Shown here in pieces: positions 8,925 through 15,263 of a DNA stretch of 20,106 nt; the stretch's first letter is position 1, and the number at the start of each line of letters is the position of its first letter. Source of the DNA: JBOFDK01 sp051650305 (GTDB taxonomy: Bacteria; Bacillota; Clostridia; Lachnospirales; Cellulosilyticaceae); NCBI GenBank assembly GCA_051650305.1, contig JBOFIT010000028.1, positions 1-20,106 of the forward strand, written 5' to 3'. The translations under genes and the position numbers were made by a program. Below the pieces are notes generated by a model that saw only the letters and a list, made by a program, of their open reading frames with translations, did not search any database and was not told where the DNA came from.

Positions 8925-9719
8925 CTAGTAAATATCCAATGTGGCCTCTACTCTCGCCATACGTTCGAACACACGGAAGACTATATAGGCGATGACGCAG
9001 TAGCTGATACCTATGAGTAATTCTAAGCCTAGCTGCTGATAGACCATACCCATTTTTAATGTCTCAGGTTCTAGGAGCATATGGATGACCTTAAGCCCAT
9101 GGGTGACGGGTAGGATTTCACCTATTTGTCTGAGGCCTAGCGGTAGCCATTCTACTGGGAAGTTGGCTCCTGTCAGTGCAAGTAGTCCCATACTCATCAG
9201 GTTCATGATAAGGTTGAGATCCCTTGTCACTAGGCCTAGTGAACCCACTGCTAATGCCATGGCACAAGCTGAAAAGGCTACGACGACTACTGTTATGAGA
9301 AAGAGTCCCATCACTTGCCACTCTAGCCTTACTCCAAAGAATAGAACTCCTGTCAAAAGGCCAATGCCAATACTTCGTAATCCTTCCAGTATATAAAACA
9401 CCAATTTGCTCACAAAAATACTGAACTTATTCACTGGTGATGTGACCAAGCTTTTGATCGTCCCCATGAAACGCTCTGCTACAAAGACACTTCCTACACC
9501 GAAGAATGCACTATGGGTAATAAGAATCAGTGCATTCCCTATCACATAAGGGGCAATATTTGCTTCTCCGTAAGCCTCAGTAGCAATCAAAGAGAAAAAC
9601 ACCACTTGTAAAACGGGATTCATCACTGCATAGCATAAAAAAGATTTCAGATCCATGCCACCATATAAGCTCTTATAAGTATAAAGTCCATTGCGATAAA
9701 GTCTTCCTATCATCTCCAT
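8925..9719 (-). CDS. ABC-2 type exporter permease, second subunit
   Basis: A 264-residue integral membrane protein with about six hydrophobic segments (near residues 30-48, 57-78, 106-130, 136-160, 168-186, 232-250). This is the normal size and topology for an ABC-2 (DrrB-like) exporter half. Residues 82-97, ERFMGTIKSLVTSPVN, are the cytosolic GT[IL]-x-x-L-x-x-[ST]P loop of the family, which contacts the ATPase. It starts 1 nt after the upstream permease stop, with GGGGGTGAG as ribosome binding site inside that gene's end, so the two are translationally coupled. Its tail, RVEATLDIY, resembles the first permease's RIHATLGVS, which suggests a paralogous heterodimer. The substrate cannot be read from sequence; drugs or lipid-like molecules are usual for the family. 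Confidence 0.9.
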   Translation of the reverse strand: MEMIGRLYRNGLYTYKSLYGGMDLKSFLCYAVMNPVLQVVFFSLIATEAYGEANIAPYVIGNALILITHSAFFGVGSVFVAERFMGTIKSLVTSPVNKFSIFVSKLVFYILEGLRSIGIGLLTGVLFFGVRLEWQVMGLFLITVVVVAFSACAMALAVGSLGLVTRDLNLIMNLMSMGLLALTGANFPVEWLPLGLRQIGEILPVTHGLKVIHMLLEPETLKMGMVYQQLGLELLIGISYCVIAYIVFRVFERMARVEATLDIY

Positions 9720-9720
9720 C

Positions 9721-10491
9721 TTAGCTCACCCCCAACGTTGCATGAATACGCACCAGTTTATCGATTCTTTTAAAGAGTAAGAGACTTATAATGATATACA
9801 CACTACTTAATCCGAAGAGCATCATAATTGCCTTACTATCCACCATCCCTGTGGTACTGGTTCGTAGTACTTCTATCGCCCATGTGGTAGGGATCAAGTA
9901 CCCAATCCAACTTATACCACTTGGCAACGTACTTACGGGTACCATAAAACCACATAAGATATAGATAGGATACTCGAGGCAATTCATCAAGACTCTAGCC
10001 CGCTTCGATAAGGTAAAGACAGGCGAGATGACTAACGATACACTGATAAAAGCTAGAATCATACTTATGAAAGCCCCTATAAAAAGCCCCATGTTTTCAA
10101 CCACTAGCATTTGTCCTGTCAAAAGTCCTACGGTCACACTACTAAGCACCATACCGAGTAGCCCTAGTACTGTATTCGCCAAAATCTTTCCTATCATAAT
10201 GGTGTAAAAGGATGTGGGTACACTAAAAAGGTTTTCCAACGTACCTGCATAGGCTTCTCTTTGTATATCCCCAGCAGATGAAAAGCATACGGCACTCCAT
10301 AAACTACAAAGTCCCGTACCTAGTACAACGTGATTGATAAAGTTTGGAATCCCTGAGTACTGATACATCATATAGAAAATGAGTGCAAAACCAATAGGCT
10401 GTATCACTACACAAAATTGAAAGGTAGGTCTACTAAAAGACTGCACCATCTGCAATCTAAAAGTCGCCCCTATAGCTTTTAGACTATGCAT
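9721..10491 (-). CDS. ABC-2 type exporter permease, first subunit
   Basis: 256 residues with about six membrane spans (near 25-45, 53-74, 102-125, 135-157, 170-190, 221-241). Residues 78-92 hold the ABC-2 signature loop REAYAGTLENLFSVP. CGFMVPVSTLP at 180-190 and the following PTTW region match the second conserved part of the family. Its ATG overlaps the ATPase stop by 8 nt, and AGGAGG at 10500-10505 lies inside the ATPase gene, giving coupled translation. It would pair with the next gene product to form the membrane channel driven by the upstream ATPase. Family call is firm; substrate unknown. Confidence 0.92.
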   Translation of the reverse strand: MHSLKAIGATFRLQMVQSFSRPTFQFCVVIQPIGFALIFYMMYQYSGIPNFINHVVLGTGLCSLWSAVCFSSAGDIQREAYAGTLENLFSVPTSFYTIMIGKILANTVLGLLGMVLSSVTVGLLTGQMLVVENMGLFIGAFISMILAFISVSLVISPVFTLSKRARVLMNCLEYPIYILCGFMVPVSTLPSGISWIGYLIPTTWAIEVLRTSTTGMVDSKAIMMLFGLSSVYIIISLLLFKRIDKLVRIHATLGVS

Positions 10492-11257
10492 TGCTATCGC
10501 CTCCTACTAACTTGATATACACATCTTCCAAGCTTCCTTCGCCTTCTAGATGGCGCTCCTTTAATACTTGTGTCGTCCCTATATCTAGCATCTGCCCTTT
10601 ATTGATAATGCCTACGCGGTCGCACACTTCTTCGGCTTCATACATATAGTGAGTGGTCAGTAGGATAGTCTTTCCCTCTTGTTTAAGTTTCAGTATCAGC
10701 TGCCTTAATTCCTTTGCACCTACTGGGTCTAACCCTAAAGTTGGCTCATCTAGAAATAATACTTCAGGGTCATTGATAAGTCCCCTTGCGATTTGCAGAC
10801 GCTGTTTCATCCCTTTTGAGTAACCTTCTACTTTCTCATGTTCACGTCCTTTTAACCCTACTAACTCCAGTAGTGTCTCGATGCGTTCCTTAAGTACTTT
10901 TGTAGGAATCTTATATAAGTCACCAAAGTATCTTAGATTCTCATACGCTGACAAGCGCCAGTAAAGTCCTCTTTCTCCTCCAAATATAAAATTAATGCGC
11001 TTTCGAATATGCTTTTCACCACCAAAGGTTGCATACCCTAGCACCTTTGCATCTCCCTCACTTGGTGCCAGTAACGTTGTAAGGATTTTGATTGTGGTAG
11101 TCTTTCCAGCTCCATTAGGCCCAAGCAGCCCAAAGATCTCCCCCTCCTTGACTTCAAAAGAAACGCCCTTTAGAGCTTCTACTGTCATATCTTTCCCCAT
11201 ACCTTTTTGTGCTTTATAAGATCTTTTTAAATTGTTTACTTCAATGACATATGCCAT
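10484..11257 (-). CDS. ABC transporter ATP-binding protein of an ABC-2 (drug-export type) system
   Basis: A 257-residue nucleotide-binding subunit and first gene of the exporter operon. Walker A is GPNGAGKTT (46-54), the signature is YSKGM (146-150, in place of LSGGQ), Walker B is VLFLDEPT (166-173), the D-loop is GLDP (175-178), and the H-loop histidine is H203 in LLTTHY. The usual Q-loop glutamine is absent: the segment around 89-101 reads INFIFGGERGLYW. To my knowledge this GGxRGLYWRL form occurs in a subset of DrrA-like ATPases. The start is fixed by AAGGGGAG 8 nt upstream. The C-terminus is short, with no extra regulatory domain. Energising the two downstream permeases follows from operon order and family. 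Confidence 0.94.
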   Translation of the reverse strand: MAYVIEVNNLKRSYKAQKGMGKDMTVEALKGVSFEVKEGEIFGLLGPNGAGKTTTIKILTTLLAPSEGDAKVLGYATFGGEKHIRKRINFIFGGERGLYWRLSAYENLRYFGDLYKIPTKVLKERIETLLELVGLKGREHEKVEGYSKGMKQRLQIARGLINDPEVLFLDEPTLGLDPVGAKELRQLILKLKQEGKTILLTTHYMYEAEEVCDRVGIINKGQMLDIGTTQVLKERHLEGEGSLEDVYIKLVGGDSNA

Positions 11258-11310
11258 GACGCCAACTCCCCTTTCTTAGATGCACACCTTACTTATTCGA
11301 ATCAAGCTAG

Positions 11311-11357
11311 ATGTATATCTAATTAATTTAACACTAGTATAATGTTTATCTAATTAG
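11311..11357 (-). promoter_or_regulatory. Tandem 16-bp operator candidate overlapping the ABC promoter
   Basis: Two direct repeats agree at 14 of 16 positions. One copy (11342-11357, minus-strand reading CTAATTAGATAAACAT) fills the -35/-10 spacer. The other (11311-11326, TTAATTAGATATACAT) covers the start-site and early leader. They are offset by 31 bp, about three helical turns, so bound dimers would lie on one face of the DNA. The core TAATTAGATA is identical in both. A repressor here would block polymerase, and the adjacent ArsR-type protein is the likely binder. I did not find the core in the regulator's own upstream region. Confidence 0.7.
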
Positions 11358-11364
11358 TTGTCAA
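11336..11364 (-). promoter_or_regulatory. Sigma-A-type promoter of the ABC-2 operon
   Basis: Reading leftward, TTGACA (11359-11364) and TATACT (11336-11341) are separated by exactly 17 nt. This is a perfect -35 and a 5/6 -10. Transcription would begin near 11329, about 72 nt before the ATPase ATG. It lies beyond the regulator's terminator, so the exporter operon is transcribed separately from the regulator. Confidence 0.85.
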
Positions 11365-11385
11365 TAATTTAGATTGTAGTCAAAC

Positions 11386-11417
11386 AAAAAAAAGAAGTGC
11401 TCCTTCGCACTCCTTTT
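11386..11417 (-). terminator. Rho-independent terminator of the ArsR-type regulator gene
   Basis: On the minus strand AAAAGGAGTGC (11407-11417) pairs with GCACTTCTTTT (11390-11400), an 11-bp stem with one G-T wobble around a 6-nt loop. An unbroken run of eight T ends at 11386. It begins 4 nt past the regulator stop and separates the regulator from the ABC promoter. Confidence 0.9.
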
Positions 11418-11421
11418 CGTT

Positions 11422-12429
11422 TTACATATGGAATTGTCTTTTCATATAATCCATAAAATACCCTATGCTATGGGTGGCTACCCCATAGTACTTACTATTT
11501 TTGATACGTTCTTCTGTCACCAGCCCACACATGCGTAATTGCTCCATATGATGTGAGATAGTAGCCGTGGATAAACCTAGCTTTTCTGCTAATTCACGCC
11601 CCATCATAGGTGTTCCCGCTGCCAGTAGTTCTAGAATCATAAAGCGGGTCTCATCTGCCATAACTTTCATCACCTTGATGGCATCTTGGGATGTATAGCT
11701 TTTCTTTCGTATATTGAGTACAAGGATCTGGTCCTCGTATACATTGAAACGAAGCACTCGGTACGGCATAAAGTAGCTTGGTACGAAGTAAAACTTCTCA
11801 TAAGGCCCTCTATTACCAAAAGTCTTACCCATAAGTTTCTCCGATGCTTCTAAGGGTGTTTGCCACACAGCTAATGCTTTCTCCACATCTTGGAGTACAG
11901 TCTCGCCTTGCTGCTGAATGGTCTCATAAAAGCATTGAAACGCTGGTGTATCTAGCTTTTCTAACAGCTCAAAGTACTCTTCTACAAAAGGTTGTGGACT
12001 CATAAAGACCATATAATAAGCTGCATAACTTTTGATGTGTTTCTGATACTTTTTATACAGCTCATAAAGATACTTCTCATCCTCACAAGCTTTCCTAATC
12101 ACGTCAATCTCTATCGCCTTGCCAAAGAAATGCTCTAAGAACTTCTCTTTAGGCAATGCTTTGACGTACGCTTCATAAGCTTCTCTATCTTCAAAATCCT
12201 TACTCTCTGCCAAGAACTCTAGCATACTTCCTACGCCTCTTAGGCCATCTAATATTTCATATACCAGACTATATTCTTTACACAACGTTTCTCTATAAGC
12301 TTCTTCATAGATTGCTTCTAAATCTAAAAAATCAGTTTCCTGATTCCATAATCTTTCTGCTAGATAGTGAAGTTCGATAAGTGTTGAATAGGTACGATAG
12401 CAATTATTTGTTGCCCCTATAGCTTCCAT
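11422..12429 (-). CDS. Long ArsR-type transcriptional regulator with large N-terminal domain
   Basis: 335 residues. The last ~85 (about 250-335) are an ArsR winged helix-turn-helix: MADETRFMILELL, then LAEKLGLSTATISHHMEQL (280-298) as the HTH, then LVTEERIKNSKYYGV as the wing. Residues 1-248 are mostly helical and acidic with many aromatics and match no domain I can name; a small-molecule sensing role is plausible. No CxC-type metal site typical of ArsR/SmtB is seen, so metal sensing is unlikely. It is about three times the size of a simple ArsR protein. ATG at 12429 is preceded by GAGGAT. The product is the natural candidate for the tandem operator before the ABC operon. DNA-binding call is firm; ligand and target are inference. 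Confidence 0.88.
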   Translation of the reverse strand: MEAIGATNNCYRTYSTLIELHYLAERLWNQETDFLDLEAIYEEAYRETLCKEYSLVYEILDGLRGVGSMLEFLAESKDFEDREAYEAYVKALPKEKFLEHFFGKAIEIDVIRKACEDEKYLYELYKKYQKHIKSYAAYYMVFMSPQPFVEEYFELLEKLDTPAFQCFYETIQQQGETVLQDVEKALAVWQTPLEASEKLMGKTFGNRGPYEKFYFVPSYFMPYRVLRFNVYEDQILVLNIRKKSYTSQDAIKVMKVMADETRFMILELLAAGTPMMGRELAEKLGLSTATISHHMEQLRMCGLVTEERIKNSKYYGVATHSIGYFMDYMKRQFHM

Positions 12430-12461
12430 CTATTTATCCTCGATTTTTAATTTTTGAGTCT

Positions 12462-12467
12462 ATTATA
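12462..12467 (-). promoter_or_regulatory. Probable -10 element of the ArsR-type regulator gene
   Basis: A consensus TATAAT reads leftward 33 nt before the regulator ATG. The -35 is poor (TTTCTA at a 17-nt spacing), which would suit a weakly expressed repressor. The rest of the 12430-12658 gap holds no gene I can support, and I see no convincing terminator for the HTH gene that ends at 12659. Confidence 0.5.
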
Positions 12468-12658
12468 TACCAAAATCTAGTTTTTAGAAACCGCCAATAC
12501 TTTCGCAGTCTCCTTCTTGCGTGAATCATTACTTTTTATATGTACAGGCCTATCCAATCTAAAGAACTTTCACTTCTTATCGCACCACTACATACGTTAT
12601 CACGTTCTACACCAGTGCTACATCTAGCATCCATATTCCAGGACGCTAGCCGTCTTTT

Positions 12659-13084
12659 TTAATCCTCCATTAATCTCGCAATTTGCTTTGGGTCTCCCAC
12701 TACGATAACGCGTGACATATCTTTACGATGTTGATACGAGAATCTCACTTCTCCGTATGCATTACTATTGACACGCTCTAGTAACTTATTGCAAAATGTC
12801 TGTGCTTCTATGGGATTCATTGGATAATCGTAAACCGCACATACTGTTGGCACTTCTTTTTTTCTGGTGCTCATATAATCATACACAATGCCATTTTTCT
12901 TACTATCCACACTCTGTCTCACAAAGTCATGGTCAAAAAACTTGTATAAGTCCTCTGATGTAAATTGCCATACCCCTTCTATCTTCTCCCCATCCAAGAA
13001 ACCTTGCTTGATATAATTTCTAATGGTTCTCGTACTAAGCATGGTCATCTCTGCTACATCTTCAATGGTATAAAAAGTCTTCAT
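12659..13084 (-). CDS. Small MerR/excisionase-like HTH protein
   Basis: 141 residues. The N-terminus MKTFYTIEDVAEMTMLSTRT, followed by IRNYIKQGFLDGEKIEG and FTSEDLYKFF, is a MerR-type HTH and wing (about 4-50), common in small DNA-binding proteins. Residues 78-141 form a second domain I cannot name (CAVYDYPMNPIEAQ, then RVIVVGDPKQIARLMED). An in-frame ATG at 13189 exists but is rejected: the best promoter (13137-13165) starts transcription downstream of it, and AGAGGGG lies 7 nt before 13084. An ATG two codons upstream (13090) is too close to that ribosome binding site. It is divergent from the two-component system and may regulate the shared intergenic region, including its own promoter. That role is inference. 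Confidence 0.82.
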   Translation of the reverse strand: MKTFYTIEDVAEMTMLSTRTIRNYIKQGFLDGEKIEGVWQFTSEDLYKFFDHDFVRQSVDSKKNGIVYDYMSTRKKEVPTVCAVYDYPMNPIEAQTFCNKLLERVNSNAYGEVRFSYQHRKDMSRVIVVGDPKQIARLMED

Positions 13085-13126
13085 GGTCATACCCCTCTCA
13101 CATCTATTTTTAGTGTTGCACTGCTT

Positions 13127-13187
13127 TATACTTTTAAGTATAGATGCTCTCACGTTGTGTTTCAATTTGAAAAAGCGTGACTTTTTC
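13127..13187. promoter_or_regulatory. Three short palindromes in the HTH/two-component intergenic region
   Basis: Perfect inverted repeats are TATACTT-TT-AAGTATA (13127-13142, overlapping the HTH -10 and start), TTTCAA-T-TTGAAA (13160-13172, overlapping the HTH -35) and GAAAAAG-CGTGA-CTTTTTC (13169-13187, between the divergent promoters). Placement on promoter elements suggests operators, with autoregulation by the HTH protein or control by the response regulator as candidates. A+T richness makes short chance palindromes likelier, so confidence is moderate. Confidence 0.5.
13137..13165 (-). promoter_or_regulatory. Promoter of the small HTH gene
   Basis: Leftward TTGAAA (13160-13165) and TATACT (13137-13142) are separated by 17 nt. 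Predicted start is near 13130, leaving a leader of about 46 nt. This promoter decides the start codon of the HTH gene at 13084. Confidence 0.78.
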
Positions 13188-13219
13188 ATAGTGAGATGTA
13201 CGCTTGGTCTACTTTTATC

Positions 13220-13263
13220 TGTTATAATACATTTATATTATACCTATATACATACTTAGGAGG
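13220..13263 (+). promoter_or_regulatory. Extended -10 promoter and ribosome binding site of the two-component operon
   Basis: TGTTATAAT at 13220-13228 is a perfect extended -10 (TGn + TATAAT). No good -35 stands 16-18 nt upstream, as is usual for extended -10 promoters, so an activator could help. AGGAGG at 13258-13263 lies 6 nt before the ATG at 13270. Confidence 0.7.
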
Positions 13264-13269
13264 TCGTTT

Positions 13270-13956
13270 ATGAAATATAATTGTCTCATCGTAGATGATG
13301 AACTGACCATTGCCGAAACAACTTGTGAATACTTCAATATGTTTGATATTTCTTCTGCTTATGTCACAAGCTATGATGCTTGTATGGATTTTTTAGCTAA
13401 CCATCAAGTTTCTCTTATTCTTTTAGATATCAACTTAGGTAAATCCTCTGGTTTTGAACTTTGTAAGCATCTCAGGAAAACTTCGGATATCCCTATTCTT
13501 TTTATTAGTGCACGGACCAGTGATGATGATATTTTGACTGCCTTAAACATCGGTGGCGATGACTACATCACCAAACCTTTTAGTCTGAATATCCTCCTTG
13601 CTAAAGTGAAAGCTATGTTGAAAAGGTATGAGAACACCCAGCATACCCCTTCTCTTTCCCCAGCTTGTGAGCACATCGTCTTAGACTACAATTATCGTCT
13701 TGTCCTTGTAGATGGTACCCCTATCAAACTCAAAGAAATGGAATTTAAACTCCTAAGCTATTTAGTCGAACATAAAAACACTGTGGTTTCTAAGGATGAA
13801 CTTTTTGATAGTGTATGGCAAGACCGCTTTATTGGGGATGGCACTTTGTCTGTACATATCAGACGTCTTCGTGAAAAGATTGAAGCTAATCCTAATGACC
13901 CTTCATACATTAAAACCATCTGGGGTGTGGGCTACGTCTTTGAGGTAAAATCATGA
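13270..13956 (+). CDS. OmpR/PhoB-family response regulator
   Basis: 228 residues. The receiver domain (1-120) has the acidic pair D9-D10, phospho-acceptor D53 in LILLDINLG, S80 in FISAR, and K102 in YITKPF; all expected catalytic residues are present. The winged-helix output domain (about 130-226) ends with DGTLSVHIRRLREKIEANP and WGVGYVFE, typical of OmpR-type DNA binding. It is cotranscribed with the kinase gene that overlaps its end by 4 nt (ATGA). It would be phosphorylated by that kinase and regulate genes from direct-repeat sites. The convergent ABC/FtsX/hydrolase operon is a plausible target, but that operon's promoter is not in the window. Confidence 0.96.
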   Translation: MKYNCLIVDDELTIAETTCEYFNMFDISSAYVTSYDACMDFLANHQVSLILLDINLGKSSGFELCKHLRKTSDIPILFISARTSDDDILTALNIGGDDYITKPFSLNILLAKVKAMLKRYENTQHTPSLSPACEHIVLDYNYRLVLVDGTPIKLKEMEFKLLSYLVEHKNTVVSKDELFDSVWQDRFIGDGTLSVHIRRLREKIEANPNDPSYIKTIWGVGYVFEVKS

Positions 13957-15215
13957 CAAAATTCAGGGTCCCTTTGCTTATTCTTTTACTTCTCTTCGGC
14001 ATTGGTACAGCCTTGACCTTTCATCTCCTTTCTACACCTCTAGATGATACGCTTGATATCATTAGCATCAATCGTATCCAACAAGAAGTAGCGAACCATT
14101 GGGGAGATATGGAAGCAGGTGACTACAGTGAGTATACCTATGATTTTAGTGTCATTGATTTAAAAGGTACGCTCCTTTATCAAACACGTCCTTCCCTTGA
14201 CGCGTCTCTCACCTCTGCACTCAAGAAGCGTCTTCCCATTGTGGATGTCATTATAGATGACCAGATAGTAGGGAAAATACTTATCCACTACGATAGTCAA
14301 CTTTCCCTTAGAGCTTTTCAGCACAAGTTAGCCAGTACGACCTATCTTATCCTCGTTGTTTTTTGCCTCTTTGGGGTATTGTATCTTGTGTATCTGCATC
14401 ATACTATCCTCAAGCCTTTTCAAAAGTTGCAGGTATTTGCTAAGCAAGTAGCCAGTGGCAATCTGGATCTGCCGCTCAATATGGATAAACACAATGTGTT
14501 TGGTGCCTTTACTGAAAGCTTTGACCTGATGCGTCATGAACTTCAAGTAGCCAACCAAAAAGCATATGAGGCAAATCAAAGTAAAAAAGAACTTGTGGCT
14601 TCTCTAAGCCACGATATTAAAACCCCTGTGACGGGTATTAAACTTATTACAGAACTTCTTCTCGTCACCGTTCAAGAGGATGCACTGAAAAAGAAGATTC
14701 ATACCATTTACGAAAAAGCCGAGCAGATTAATCATCTGATTACAGATATGTTCCACGCCACACTTGCGGATTTAGGCGAATTTCATGTGGCACCCTCAGA
14801 GCATTATAGCACCCTTCTTGAGACACTCATTGATGAGGCTGATTATGAGGATAAAGTGCGGATAGGTTCTATCCCGCCTTGTATGGTATATGTGGATTCA
14901 CTCCGTCTTTCACAAGTGGTGAATAACATCATTTATAATGCCTATAAGTACGGTGGGCCTCACCTTCATGTCACCTCTACCCTCACATCTAACTACCTAG
15001 AAGTGCGTATACATGATGATGGGGATGGCGTCAGCGAAGAAGCATTACCGCTACTCTTCAATAAATTCTACCGCGGTGATAATGCGACCTCACATACGGG
15101 TACAGGCCTTGGTCTCTATATCGCTAAGCAACTCATGAATCAGATGGAGGGTGATATCTCCTGCTCCAATACATCTGATGGTTTCACCGTATTGCTTCTC
15201 TTAAAACTTATCTAG
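13953..15215 (+). CDS. Membrane sensor histidine kinase
   Basis: 420 residues, partner of the preceding regulator. Membrane spans at about 6-26 and 130-150 flank an extracytoplasmic sensor of roughly 100 residues (FSVIDLKGTLLYQTRPSLDA suggests a short PAS/CHASE-like fold). A HAMP linker covers about 151-204. The HisKA helix has H220 in SLSHDIKTP. The ATPase domain has the N box (N325, N329 in VVNNIIYNAYKYGG), G1 DDGDG (355-359) and G2 GTGLGLYI (383-390). The loop between spans is much longer than in BceS-type kinases that sense through their transporter, so direct sensing outside the membrane is more likely. All catalytic motifs are intact. The signal is unknown. Confidence 0.95.
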   Translation: MTKFRVPLLILLLLFGIGTALTFHLLSTPLDDTLDIISINRIQQEVANHWGDMEAGDYSEYTYDFSVIDLKGTLLYQTRPSLDASLTSALKKRLPIVDVIIDDQIVGKILIHYDSQLSLRAFQHKLASTTYLILVVFCLFGVLYLVYLHHTILKPFQKLQVFAKQVASGNLDLPLNMDKHNVFGAFTESFDLMRHELQVANQKAYEANQSKKELVASLSHDIKTPVTGIKLITELLLVTVQEDALKKKIHTIYEKAEQINHLITDMFHATLADLGEFHVAPSEHYSTLLETLIDEADYEDKVRIGSIPPCMVYVDSLRLSQVVNNIIYNAYKYGGPHLHVTSTLTSNYLEVRIHDDGDGVSEEALPLLFNKFYRGDNATSHTGTGLGLYIAKQLMNQMEGDISCSNTSDGFTVLLLLKLI

Positions 15216-15223
15216 TACCAAAA

Positions 15224-15253
15224 GCCCTCCCAAGATGCATCTCTTGGGAGGGC
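15224..15253. terminator. Bidirectional terminator between convergent operons
   Basis: A perfect 12-bp stem, GCCCTCCCAAGA (15224-15235) with TCTTGGGAGGGC (15242-15253), has a 6-nt loop. On the minus strand it is followed by TTTT; on the plus strand it is followed by a T-rich stretch (CTTACTATTTC and then T7 further on). It lies 8 nt after the kinase stop and 10 nt from the hydrolase stop, so it serves both transcripts. Confidence 0.87.
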
Positions 15254-15263
15254 CTTACTATTT

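Noticed and set aside
9085..9396. Open frames on both strands inside the second ABC-2 permease
   Set aside because: They overlap a well-supported membrane protein gene in other frames and show no recognisable protein features.
12490..12650. Possible small RNA, tRNA or gene remnant in the gap between the HTH and ArsR genes
   Set aside because: No tRNA-like arms or TTCRA motif, no promoter/terminator pair, and no reading frame with a ribosome binding site could be supported.
12640..12661. GACG-CTAGC-CGTC hairpin followed by six T on the plus strand
   Set aside because: The stem is only 4 bp and the T-run is on the wrong strand for the adjacent minus-strand genes. No plus-strand gene precedes it.
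13085..13189. N-terminal basic extension of the HTH protein as coding sequence
   Set aside because: The interval contains the gene's promoter, palindromes and ribosome binding site, so it is better explained as leader and control DNA.
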